Assembly (NCBI GenBank): GCA_937910685.1
Contig: CALEMP010000054.1
Coordinates: 1 to 59,107 of the forward strand
Length of the DNA stretch: 59,107 nt
Direction of reading: 5' to 3'
Source: an uncultured bacterium
GTDB taxonomy: Bacteria > Planctomycetota > UBA1135 > GCA-002686595
Every line of letters begins with the position of its first letter. The first letter of the stretch is position 1. A model generated the notes under the pieces. It was not told the DNA's origin, did not search any database, and saw only the letters and a program-made list of their open reading frames with translations. The position numbers were made by a program, and so were the translations under genes. Below, piece after piece: positions 35,151 through 44,900 of the stretch.

Positions 35151-35576
35151 TCATGTGCCGCCGTTCTTGGCAGCGATTTCCAGGATTTCGTCGATGGCCG
35201 ACAGGATCTGGGCGCCCTCATTTTTCGAGGCGTTGAGCAGGCTGGAAAGGGCGGCGCGGGAGGAGTCTGAACTCGCATCCTCGTCCTGGCCAAGGTCATC
35301 GAGACCCGAGTTCTTGAGTTGATCCAACGCGCTGAGGTCTCCCTTGCTGGCACTGAAGAGCAACTCGGTGCTGCGATTCATGCGTTGTTCGACCTCTTGG
35401 AACAGTCGTGTCATGCGCGCGGCATCGGACTCGGGTTGTTCCTGGAAGGGGTTGATCACCACCGGCGCGTCGTCCGATTGTTCGATCTCTTGAGCTTGAA
35501 CCTGAAACAGCAGCAGACTGGCGGCCATGCCGCTCAAGGCGATGCTGCGCACGGTGGGGTGGGGTGTGATTCTCAT
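35151..35576 (-). CDS. Small exported helical protein of the MoxR operon
   Basis: ATG 35576 is preferred because it yields a signal peptide (RSIALSGMAASLLLFQVQA, cleavage likely after VQA). A longer frame from 35636 would place 20 unrelated residues in front. The mature 120 residues are acidic and helical, with Met/Leu/Gln-rich stretches (ARMTRLFQEVEQRMNRS) suggestive of a short coiled coil. I do not recognise a family. It lies 95 nt after the coiled-coil gene and 9 nt before the 130-residue gene, so it is a probable periplasmic partner of this system. Confidence 0.6.
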   Translation of the reverse strand: MRITPHPTVRSIALSGMAASLLLFQVQAQEIEQSDDAPVVINPFQEQPESDAARMTRLFQEVEQRMNRSTELLFSASKGDLSALDQLKNSGLDDLGQDEDASSDSSRAALSSLLNASKNEGAQILSAIDEILEIAAKNGGT

Positions 35577-35671
35577 TGCTTTGGTTCCTAAGAGTCGGTT
35601 CTCGTCATATCGGCTCAGGGCCGGTTTCGAATCCAACTGGATTCATAATAGCACTTTTGCTGAATACTGTC

Positions 35672-38566
35672 CTAGTCTGGATCTGGGACACCCAGACGGC
35701 GGCGGAAGTACTGGAATAGCTCTCCAACCCTGCGGTGTTGATAGGCCAAACGGGTCAATTCTTCAAGTAGGAGGGGGTTGAGCTCCGCGTCAGGGTCCGC
35801 CAGCTCGGGGTGCAGGGCTTGAATCTGGGCGAGGCGCTCCAAAACGCCCTCTTCGAGCTTCTTCAATAGACGCAATTCGGCCGCATCTGGCACCAGGGGC
35901 TGTTCGGCTTCATCACTCTCCTCGGGCTCCTCTTCCTGCTGCTCCTCCTGCTCTTCTTCACGGCGCTCCATTTCGTCCTCAAGAGCTTCCGCCAGCCAGG
36001 TCAGGGATTGCAAGACGTCATCCTGAATGGCTTGCAGTCGGTCGCCCGATTGGTAGCCCCCCGCATCGCCCATATCGCGCACGATGCGCGTCAGGTCAGA
36101 TTCAATGTTGCGGACGATTTCGTGAAAGACCAGCACGCCCTCCTCTTCGAGGGCGTCTGCAACTTTCTTGGCCCGTGCGGCCACTGCGTCTTCTTCCCGA
36201 GCGATGGAGCGCAGGGTGATGCGTGTGCGGCGGGAGACGCTGGCCGATCCTGCGCGGGCTGTGTGTGCCTCTTGGGTCGCCTTGATTTGTTCCAGGTGCG
36301 AGATTTGCATCGCTTCAACCTCGGACTTGATTTGGAAGAGCAGCTCTTCCTGGCGTAGGCGTTGGTACTGCTCCTCTTCCTCTTCCAGCTCACGAAGGGC
36401 TTGCTCAAGGTCCCTCTTGGTTTCGGCTTCCTGTTCTTCGGCGTCCTCCAAACCCCCGGATTCCTCCTCGGGGCTTTCGCCCTCCTGACCGGCGGGTGGG
36501 GGACTTTGGGAACCGGAGGCTTGGCTCAAGGACTGGCTGGCCTTCTGCGCGTTCTTGGCAGCGCTTTCGAGGGCTTCATTGGAGGCGGCTTCGTTGCGCT
36601 CCTGGTTTCGCAGGGCAAGGTCGAGCATCTCCTGTCGCAGTTTCTCTTGCTCGGCGGCCAGTTCAGCAGCGGCCTGCTGGCCCTCGGGCGATGAGGGCTG
36701 CGTTCCCTGGCCCGCACTCTCTTGGGCTTCGTTCAAGGCGTCAATCGCTTCCCGTTGTTGTTCTGCGGCCGCTTGGCCCTGGCCCGGGGTGGAGAGGGAC
36801 TCGGCAGCTTTCTGCATGGCCTGCTTGGCTTGTTCCATGGCCGCTTGCACCGCCTCTTGAGCCGCCTCTCCTAAGCTGGCGGTTTCGCTGTCCTTGGCCG
36901 CCTCTTCCAGGTCCTGGGCCAAGCTTGCCTGCTCTTCGGAAAGGGCCTGGCGCTGGTTCTCTTCGCCGTTGCCTGCGGCCGCTTGAGCGATGGCTTCATC
37001 GAGGGCTTGCAGTGCTTGACGCATTTCACCCGCGGCCTCTTGCGCCGCTTGCTGGGCCTCCTGCTGGGATTGGGAACCGGTGGCGGAGGCCGCCTGTTGC
37101 TGGGCTTGGGCTCCCCGTTCGAGGGCTTCGGATGCTTGGCTTGCGCTGGACTTGGTTTCGGCCTGTTGGCCGGGACTGTCGGCCATTCGTTCGAGGTCAG
37201 AGGCCAGCACTTGGGATCGTTCTTGGCCTTCTTCTTGGCTGGCCTTGATCGCGTCGCCCATGCGGGATTGGGCGTGCAGGCCCTCGTCCACTCCGCGGGC
37301 TGCCCGTTGGGTTTCCGCTCGGCTGCGGTCGGGGTCGGTGGCCTCTTGGGCTTGGCGCAGGGCTTCGGCGATTCGTTCAGCGGCGGCGCCTGTGGTGGTT
37401 TCCTCTTGGGCGAGTTCCTCGGCTGCTTGCAGGGCTTCGGCCCGGGCGGTTTGGGCGGCGTCCAGCGCTTCCTTTGCGGCCTGGGCTAGTTGTTGGGCCT
37501 GAGCTTCAGCGGCGGCCTGGGCAGCGGCTTGTTGCTTCTCGTTGGTTGCGGCGCGCATTTGCTCTGCCACTTCCCCGAGGGCTTTTGCGGCGGCCTCAAG
37601 GAGCTTGTCACCTGAGGCCTCGGCTTGGCGGCCTTTACGGGCAGCTTCTTCCGCCAGGGATGCGGCGCTGGCCTCGGTGTCCTCGGCCTTGGCTGCTGCG
37701 GCCAGGGAGTCGGCGCTTTCGCCCAGGTTCATGGCTTGCTCTTCTGCTGTGCGGGCCGCTTCGAGGGCCGGGCGCAGACTTTCGAGGCGTTCCCCATCGT
37801 CGGGGGACCAGGCCTGGAGAGCTTTCACAGCCAAGTTCTGGTCCGTGAGCATCTCGACCAACCGCGAGCGCATTTGTTCCAGGTCAAAGGTCCCGGATTC
37901 CCGGGCCAATTCTTCGGAACGTCGCAAGAGGTCGCGCTGTTGCTCGCTGATCTGTTCGAGGGCCGCGTCGAGGGCTCGGTGCTCGGGGGTCTTGGATGCC
38001 TCGCGCAGGGCGGCGGTGCGCTCCTGCAGGCCAGATTCCTTCTGGCTGAGTTCCCCAAGTGCTGCCTTGAGTTCCTTGAGCTGCGCGAGTTCTTCTTCGA
38101 GGGTGTCCAGGGAGCGACGGTCCAACAGGATCTCCAAGAGGCGCATCAATCGGGCTTCCACCGCCCGTTGGCGTTCGAGAGCGCTCATGGTGCGGCCGTC
38201 GTTTAGATCGTTCTCGGATGAGTCGATCAATTCCCCAAGGGTGCGGCCGTCGGTTTCACCCGGGCGTAGATCCAGGTCCTTGAGAGCATCACGCAAGAGG
38301 CTCGCCGCATGGACCCGGCCTTCGGATTCCAAACGATCAGCTAAGGCGCCCATGGTTTCCCGCAGCCGGCGCAGTTGGCGACGGATGAGGGCTTGCTCTT
38401 CCGCGAGGGCGGCTTGTTCCCGGGAAATTCCCCCGCTGGAGGGATCATCACCCTGTCGGGGCTGGGCCCCTATGGATTGCAGCCCGTTGGCTCCGAACAA
38501 CCACAGGGCGCACAGAACGGGTAGCAGATTCAGCAGGCGGTACAGGCGTGAGCGCAGATTCCTCAT
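35672..38566 (-). CDS. Very long Ala/Glu/Gln-rich coiled-coil membrane-anchored protein
   Basis: ATG 38566 overlaps the stop of the DUF4175 gene as ATGA and gives 964 residues. A hydrophobic segment near residues 10-30 (LLNLLPVLCALWLFG) acts as anchor or signal. Most of the rest is extremely rich in Ala, Gln, Glu and Arg, with continuous heptad patterns (QQAAQEAAGEMRQALQALDE), so it should be a long alpha-helical rod. Acidic clusters (EEQEEQQEEEPEESDE) occur toward the C-terminus, and an ordered-looking end (LAYQHRRVGELFQYFRRRL) closes it. I know of no assigned family. It probably spans or scaffolds the periplasm next to the DUF4175 membrane protein. Confidence 0.7.
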   Translation of the reverse strand: MRNLRSRLYRLLNLLPVLCALWLFGANGLQSIGAQPRQGDDPSSGGISREQAALAEEQALIRRQLRRLRETMGALADRLESEGRVHAASLLRDALKDLDLRPGETDGRTLGELIDSSENDLNDGRTMSALERQRAVEARLMRLLEILLDRRSLDTLEEELAQLKELKAALGELSQKESGLQERTAALREASKTPEHRALDAALEQISEQQRDLLRRSEELARESGTFDLEQMRSRLVEMLTDQNLAVKALQAWSPDDGERLESLRPALEAARTAEEQAMNLGESADSLAAAAKAEDTEASAASLAEEAARKGRQAEASGDKLLEAAAKALGEVAEQMRAATNEKQQAAAQAAAEAQAQQLAQAAKEALDAAQTARAEALQAAEELAQEETTTGAAAERIAEALRQAQEATDPDRSRAETQRAARGVDEGLHAQSRMGDAIKASQEEGQERSQVLASDLERMADSPGQQAETKSSASQASEALERGAQAQQQAASATGSQSQQEAQQAAQEAAGEMRQALQALDEAIAQAAAGNGEENQRQALSEEQASLAQDLEEAAKDSETASLGEAAQEAVQAAMEQAKQAMQKAAESLSTPGQGQAAAEQQREAIDALNEAQESAGQGTQPSSPEGQQAAAELAAEQEKLRQEMLDLALRNQERNEAASNEALESAAKNAQKASQSLSQASGSQSPPPAGQEGESPEEESGGLEDAEEQEAETKRDLEQALRELEEEEEQYQRLRQEELLFQIKSEVEAMQISHLEQIKATQEAHTARAGSASVSRRTRITLRSIAREEDAVAARAKKVADALEEEGVLVFHEIVRNIESDLTRIVRDMGDAGGYQSGDRLQAIQDDVLQSLTWLAEALEDEMERREEEQEEQQEEEPEESDEAEQPLVPDAAELRLLKKLEEGVLERLAQIQALHPELADPDAELNPLLLEELTRLAYQHRRVGELFQYFRRRLGVPDPD

Positions 38567-40863
38567 TTGTTTCCCTCGGCAAATTTCTTGGTGCGTTCGG
38601 TCAGGTTCTTCTGTCGGTTGAGAAGGTCCTTGGTCAAGGTCAGGACGCTTTGAAAGTTGTCCCATTCCCCAAGTCGCGTGGTCAGGGCCTCAAGGGCTAC
38701 GAGCGCAAGATCGAGGGCTTCAATTCCCCGGGCCACAGCGGCTTGGGCAGCGATGGGGTCATGAGCCGTGCGCGCTTCGGTCAAAGACGCCGCTGCCTGA
38801 TCTGCAGAGTCTTCGCTAATGCCAAGGGCAAGGTCCACCAGGGTGAGCAACTCACCGGCGAGCTCGGGCGTGCCCAAGCGCCCAGCGCTGAGTTGTTGGG
38901 CCACATCACGCCAGGGAACCGGATCAAAGGTGCGCGCTGCTTGAGCCCCAAGGGCTTTGTGCAGAGCAGTGAGCAGGGGACCGGCTCGCTCGTCCAGTCG
39001 GCTATAGACCAAGCCCTCAGCCAAACCCGAAAGGTCGCGCCCGATGCCACGGGTGTCTCCCTGCAATCTGCGGGTGGAGTTCAGCAGGCTGCCGATTTCT
39101 TGGTCGGTGGCTACTTCTCCGGTTTCGAGGGCACTCATCAATTGGCCCGCCCGGGTGCGCAGGTTTCGGGTCTCGTGCAAGAGGCGTGCCGCGTCTTCTC
39201 CGGCCCGCGCTAACCCGTCCTTGACCTTGCGCAGGAAATCGTCGCCGCTGACACAGCGCAGAGTCACCGGGGCACTCATGGCTTGGTGATCCGGGGAAGG
39301 GTGAGAATCCCGGGCGACCACCTGCAGAACCGCACTCCAGCCAGGCTCGACTTCCGCGCCTGCGATTTGGGTGAGCTCCAGCAACTCATGGGCCAACACC
39401 AGATGTTGACTGTCCATGAAGTTTCCGTCCAGGGGAGCAGTGTCTTGGAAGGTCAATTCCTCTTCCAGGAGGGCCTCTTCCAGATTTTGCGAGTCGCGCA
39501 CATCGAAGCTCATGTGGTCCACGTGGAAATCGTCTTCCGCACGCACGCGCAGAGGAATCGCGCCTCCTTGCACCACGGACCATTCGTTGCTGCCGGGAGC
39601 CAAGAGGATGACCTCCGGCTTGCGGTCAGGGATCACCGCCAGTGCATAGGTCCCCGGATCCGGATTACTGAGGCCGCGTTCGTCCACGAGTTCCACCTGG
39701 AAGTAGCGCTCCACTTCCACATCCAAGCTGCAACCGAGGGCGGGGCCTTGGGGTGCCTCTCCGGGCAAACTCCAGGGGCGCGGTGTGAGTTCAATCGTAC
39801 CCTCTTCCCCGAGCACACGCAGCACTCCGGTTGCCCCGGGGGGATCCGGTCGAATCAACACGTCGATGCGACTGCCCGCGAGAGCTCGCACTTCCGTGCC
39901 CAAAACGACTGTGCGTTCCAGCCCCGAGTAACCGGGGGGGGTGACGATGAAAGCCAGTTCGCTGATGTCGGGTGGTTCCAGCACTTCCAATTCGATACGC
40001 GGCAAGCCACGTTCGTCGTCTCCGCCCGTGATCCAAAGCTGCTCGGAGTTCTGCATGTTGCGCAGACTCGGACGCACGCTCTTGGCTCCTGCCGTGCGCA
40101 CCACGCTGCGGGTTCCGTTGGCGAAGTTCAAGGTGATCGCGTCGGGTACTTCACCCTCGGCGCTGACCAGCAGGGTCACATCGCTGCCCCGGGCGATACG
40201 TGCCCTGAGGATTCCAGGCGTGCTTGCATCCACTTCGACTCCCACGGGCAGGGAAAGTTCTACGCTCAGATTCGTGCGTCGAGGCCAGGCCACGTCTTGA
40301 CCTATGGCGCGGCGTAGGAAGATGGCTCCCAAGGCGGGGTTGCTGAGGAGCAGGGCCGAGGCCAAGGTAGCGGTCAAAAGGCCCAGCCCAAGGCGCTTGC
40401 GAGGGCCGCGGGGATCCAGGGCGCGTCCCGTGTCCAGGGTGCTCGCGAGTTCCTCTGCCTCGTGCACGAGGGCTTCCACCAGGGGCCGCGCGGGATCTTG
40501 GGTGGAAATCTCGCGCAGGCTTAGGGCGCTGACCAAGCGGTCATCGGCTCCTTCATGGCCACGCTCCAGGAGCATCGCCAAACCGTGGCGGTCCGGGATG
40601 CGGCGCAGGGCCAAAATAACTTCTCGGCGCAGGAGGAAAAGGGGGATTCCCAGGAGCAGTGCGCCGTGCAGCACGCGCAGGGCGGTGGGCAAGTGCAGAG
40701 TGCGGTCGGCGAGATAGGCGAAGGCGAGCCAGAGGCCTGCTGCGAACAGGATGCTGCCCAAACCATGTTGCCACACGAGGCCACGCATGCCGCTTCCCAG
40801 GCGATTGAGGGCCTGGTCGAGTCGGGGCGTGGCGAGGTCGCCGGGAGATGATTGTGCTTGCAT
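38563..40863 (-). CDS. DUF4175-type membrane protein
   Basis: This 766-residue protein has hydrophobic helices at about 35-55, 62-80 and 152-172. A large soluble part follows with beta-rich segments (DVTLLVSAEGEVPDAITL, FIVTPPGYSGLERT) and a helical C-terminal third (GQLMSALETGEVATDQEIG). The layout, with TM helices then a beta domain containing V-T-P-P-x-Y-S, matches the DUF4175 family (function unknown). In bacteria it is regularly found beside MoxR and VWA genes. The start ATG at 40863 follows the toroid copy A stop by 4 nt, and its stop overlaps the coiled-coil start by ATGA. The two are thus co-translated and perhaps bound to each other. Confidence 0.72.
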   Translation of the reverse strand: MQAQSSPGDLATPRLDQALNRLGSGMRGLVWQHGLGSILFAAGLWLAFAYLADRTLHLPTALRVLHGALLLGIPLFLLRREVILALRRIPDRHGLAMLLERGHEGADDRLVSALSLREISTQDPARPLVEALVHEAEELASTLDTGRALDPRGPRKRLGLGLLTATLASALLLSNPALGAIFLRRAIGQDVAWPRRTNLSVELSLPVGVEVDASTPGILRARIARGSDVTLLVSAEGEVPDAITLNFANGTRSVVRTAGAKSVRPSLRNMQNSEQLWITGGDDERGLPRIELEVLEPPDISELAFIVTPPGYSGLERTVVLGTEVRALAGSRIDVLIRPDPPGATGVLRVLGEEGTIELTPRPWSLPGEAPQGPALGCSLDVEVERYFQVELVDERGLSNPDPGTYALAVIPDRKPEVILLAPGSNEWSVVQGGAIPLRVRAEDDFHVDHMSFDVRDSQNLEEALLEEELTFQDTAPLDGNFMDSQHLVLAHELLELTQIAGAEVEPGWSAVLQVVARDSHPSPDHQAMSAPVTLRCVSGDDFLRKVKDGLARAGEDAARLLHETRNLRTRAGQLMSALETGEVATDQEIGSLLNSTRRLQGDTRGIGRDLSGLAEGLVYSRLDERAGPLLTALHKALGAQAARTFDPVPWRDVAQQLSAGRLGTPELAGELLTLVDLALGISEDSADQAAASLTEARTAHDPIAAQAAVARGIEALDLALVALEALTTRLGEWDNFQSVLTLTKDLLNRQKNLTERTKKFAEGNK

Positions 40864-40867
40864 CCGG

Positions 40868-41980
40868 TTAGCGCTGGAAAATCGGCAGGAAGGAATAGGG
40901 GATTTCGAGAATCAGGCAGCCCATGGCGGTTCCGAACAGGGCGCCGGGACCCACCGCATTGGGCCAAGATCCGTCGGGGGCTTGCATGCGCAGTAAGTGT
41001 TCCCGCAGCTTGACAAAGTACCTCTGCCAACGGTCGCCGCCCACGGTGTACATGGCTTGCACACCATAGTAGTGGCCGTACCAATAGAAGTAGTGTCCGC
41101 GGCTGCCATACTGCGCGTTGAACATGTCCTCTTCGGCCTCCAGGAACTCGATGCCACGCAGGATTAACTCGTCGGAGTAGATGCCCAAGCCATGCAGAGC
41201 CGTGACTCCCGCAGCGGTCAGGGGAAAACTCGAACGACTGTGGCTTTCCACTTGGTAATGGAAGGTACCCAGTCCTGCTTGGCTGCGGGAAGTGGCCCGC
41301 CGTTCGGTGACCGCAGACTCGACCACATAGGCCAGGGCGCGGTCGATGGTGCTACGTGGAACGCGGATCCCGATGTTGCGAGCAGCGCGCAGGGCCAGTA
41401 CCTGGCACACCACGATGGACATGTCGGACTCGCGGGCTAGGGGCACATAGCGCCAACCACCTTGACCATTTTGGCTGCGCACGATGAAGTCCACGGCAGT
41501 CTGCAGCTTGGCCCGAACATCCTGGCGGTGAGTCATACCGCAGATTTCAGCCAGGAATAGGGTGGCAAAGGCATGACTGTACATGCGTGTGCCCGCGTGG
41601 GTCACATAGCCGTCTGCTTGTACGCAGTTGAGCACAAAGTTCAGACAGTTCTCGATCACTTCGCCGTGTTCGCCGCGGCCAGGAATGTGACCTCCCGCAA
41701 GGAACGCCATGCCCGCCAAGGAAGTCACGCCCACATGACCGCGGCCCACGGCGGTGCTTCGGTAACCGGAATTGAGCTTGTAGCCCACCTCCGCGGCCCA
41801 GGATCCGTCGGTGCTTTGGCGCGCGGCCAGCCAAGAGAGCCCGCGCTCCACAGCCTCTTCCTGTTCAGGTGTGATCTCCACCAAGGGTTTCTTGGGGGTC
41901 GGGCGCCGGGGTTGGTCTTGAGCCGGGGCAAGGGTGGCAAGGGCCAAGAGCGTTAAGCTCCATCGAATAGGTGATTTCAT
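40868..41980 (-). CDS. Exported alpha/alpha-toroid protein with prenyltransferase/squalene-cyclase-like repeats (copy A)
   Basis: ATG 41980 overlaps the preceding PQQ-propeller gene as ATGA and begins a signal peptide (RWSLTLLALATLAPAQ). Starting further upstream would add 12 residues without a signal. The 370-residue product has QW-like repeats (LAARQSTDGSWAAE, RSQNGQGGWRYV, MQAPDGSWPNAV), the toroid pattern of prenyltransferase/hopene-cyclase and A2M thioester folds. I see no DxDD, no zinc triad and no thioester CGEQ. It ends EIPYSFLPIFQR, closely matching copy B, so the two are paralogues. A structural or binding role in the envelope is likely. Confidence 0.78.
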   Translation of the reverse strand: MKSPIRWSLTLLALATLAPAQDQPRRPTPKKPLVEITPEQEEAVERGLSWLAARQSTDGSWAAEVGYKLNSGYRSTAVGRGHVGVTSLAGMAFLAGGHIPGRGEHGEVIENCLNFVLNCVQADGYVTHAGTRMYSHAFATLFLAEICGMTHRQDVRAKLQTAVDFIVRSQNGQGGWRYVPLARESDMSIVVCQVLALRAARNIGIRVPRSTIDRALAYVVESAVTERRATSRSQAGLGTFHYQVESHSRSSFPLTAAGVTALHGLGIYSDELILRGIEFLEAEEDMFNAQYGSRGHYFYWYGHYYGVQAMYTVGGDRWQRYFVKLREHLLRMQAPDGSWPNAVGPGALFGTAMGCLILEIPYSFLPIFQR

Positions 41981-44900
41981 CGGTAATACTCGGAGCGTTG
42001 ATCCATGCAGAACCAAAGTCCGCCATCAAAGGGTAGTGCGTAAGAGCGGGCTAGCATCCCCCGGGGTTGACGATCCATGTCCTGGTGCTCGAGGAAGCGC
42101 CCCGTACTGCTGTCTAATTGAACTAAAATCGGAAGATTCCCCGCGCGCGGGTCATCGCCCGTGCGCGCCATGACGAGGGCGACGCGACTTTGACCCCAGA
42201 TCGGGGGCATGGTTTGTGTGCCGCGAATCGCGTGTAGACCCGTGGGCAACGGGGTGCTCCAGCGCCGACCTCCTTCCAGGTCCATGGCGATCACCCGTCG
42301 CTGGCCGGGGTCCGCCATGAGGACCAAGGGTTGCTCCAAATCGAGGGCCTGCTGGCGCTGGATGCCAATCAAGTTGCCTCGGGCGGGGATGCGGGCTATG
42401 GGGCTGGGGTCGAGGGTTCCACGGTCCGTGAAGAGCTCGCAAATGGTGCTCTCGCTCTGGCTGCCATCACGTTGCACCAGGACCAGCCAGGTGCGTCCTT
42501 TCGAGTGCAACAGATTGACCGCTTCCCTTTCATTGTCTGGCTCGGAGAGGTTGATACTCCAAATCTGCTTGCTGGTGGAAAGGTCAATGGCAGTGATTTT
42601 GTTGTCCCGGGGTGTGCCCAGGCGCGAGAGGGGGACCAGGATCAAAACCCCATCGCGAACAAAGGCTGCTTTCTGTTCCGCCGCATGGATGCGAGGAACG
42701 ATGAACGAAGCGCTGAGCCGCCCGCTGAAAAGATCCAGGACCAAGGCTCGTCCGCGGCCTTCGGGCCAGAGGATTGCATGGCGCTCGCCGAGGGTGGGGG
42801 GGGTGCGCGACATGCGCTGCTTGCTCCAACGCCAGAGCTCTGCACCGGTGTGGGCTTCGAGGGCCATGACACTTTGGCTGAAGCCTCGATCCGCGCTGAC
42901 GATCACCAGGCCATTGGAACTTTGCACGGAAGTAAAGGTGTCCATGCTTGGGGGTGTATACCAAAGGACCTTGCCCGAGTGCAGGTTGAGGGTTTCGATG
43001 CGGCCGGGCAGGGCCAAGTGCAAAAGGTTACCGGTTACGCAGCTGCGGTTGGGTTCCTTGGACAGGCGCGCGCGGCTTTGGACCGGGTGGCTCCAAACCG
43101 GATCGGGGCCGTCCCGGTAGCCTGCGATCTGGGTGGGTCGGGCCAAGACCAAGGTGGGTTTGTCGTTGGACGGGCCGAGGACCCGGGCGATTTCCGTGGC
43201 CATGTCCGGAGTCGTGGTGCGCGCAGTTAAATCGCCGTTCAGTACAGGGGTGGGCACGACCCTGGGGGAAGTGACCTTGGCGTTCCATCGTTGGGCCAGT
43301 TGGCTGATGGTGCTCGGCTGGCCGTCGAGATCGTCCATGGGACGGTCGGGATCTTCCAGGGCAAGGCGCTTGAGCAAGCCCGCCGGGAATTTGTGGTTGC
43401 CCAGTTCGGAAGCCAAGGCACAGAGGCGCAGCATCTGCGAAAGGGTCTCATCCGCCAGATCTTGCACACGCCAGCCATCCGGAAGAGGCGTCAGGCAAAA
43501 GCTTGCCGCCATGGTCAAGTTGCGGTTGCTGAGCGCATGTTCGAAGTGCAGATCAAGGGCAGTGATTGCCGCTTGGGTGAAAGGCCAGCGCTGGGGGATC
43601 GAGTCGAGTTCCTTGAAGTCGGGATTGAGCTTGGCTTGGGCCAATTCCTGTTGCGCTTGCTCTTCGATGGCGGGATCCAATTGCCAGCCGTGGTTCTGCA
43701 GTCCTTCCTGCAGGAGGGTCCGGGCCCATTGCCAGGTATGGGTGACCCGCGTACCGGGGCGTTCTTCCAGGCCAATGGAAAAGGGCTCGTCCCGTCGTTC
43801 CTGCAGGACCCGGTAGAGTTCCGCTTGGGCTTGGGGCGCGTTCTCAGTCTTGTCCGCCGCAAGCCATACGCGCACCCTTTCCGCATGCACATACATGGCA
43901 ACAGACACCATCGCCCGTTCATGGCTGGGTTTGTCCGCGGGCGTGGTTACAAGGGGTTGCAGTCGTTGGGACCAGAGAGGTTGGCTCGGGCGTTCATTCA
44001 GAACCGCGCAGAGCACTTGCTCATCGGCACTGTAAGTCAGCATGTCGGTCAGGATCGTGGCCCGCAGGCTTTCGTCCCGGCCCCGCAGGACCTCTTGCAG
44101 GTGCAGGCGCGTGGAGGCCGCACTTTCTTCATCCGGGGCAATCGCGAGGGCTTGGCGCAGGGCGAGCTGTGCTTGGCCCATGTTCATCGCCGCCCGGGCG
44201 AGGTTCGAGCGACTGTGGTAAAGCTGATAGAGAATCAGGTTGGTTTCGGTGGTGGAGTTACCCTCGATCGTCACGGGCCCGAGCACCGTTTCCGCTTCTT
44301 CTAGGCAGCGGTCGGCCTCGCTCAAGTCCCGTGCATCCTGGCGGTGCGCGATGATGGACTCTGCTCGGCTCACCAAGAGTTGGCCCAGTCGTGTGCGAGG
44401 TAAGTGTTGTTCGGGAGCTGCACTGACCATGTCCCTGGCGCGGGTCAGAAGGTCACTCCACTCGAAGTAACCGCGTACTCCGCTGGCATGGGTGATGAAG
44501 AACAAGCCCTCTTCCACCAGCAGATTGCCGTCATTGGGCCACTGCAGAATTCCCGTGCGGCGGCCCGTGCGGGCGTCAAGTTCCACCAACTCGCGGGTGT
44601 CGGGTACCAAAATCGTAGAGCCCGTGATCAAGGGCTGGGCGACCACGGCGCCGAGGGACTTTGTAGGTCCCGGCGGGAAAGCCCAGGCCAGGCGTCCCGG
44701 TGCGCGCATCTTAAGGCCACCAGCGGGTGCCTCAAAGGCAGCCACCCGGCGACCCCCGAGGATGACACGGCCTTCGCTGACGCCGACGAGATGATTGAGT
44801 ACTCCCTTGCCCCTCAGGCTGTCGACGGCCTGGCAAAGCAGCGCGTTGGACATGGTCCACCTTGGCTTGCCGGACTCCAAGTCCAAGCAAATCAGATCCG

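Noticed and set aside
36008..38621. Several long plus-strand frames opposite the coiled-coil gene
   Set aside because: GC-rich antisense of Ala/Glu/Gln codons; no start signals or recognisable protein.
33388..41980. Hopanoid or squalene cyclase genes
   Set aside because: The toroid proteins are exported and lack the DxDD motif, so they are not cyclases.
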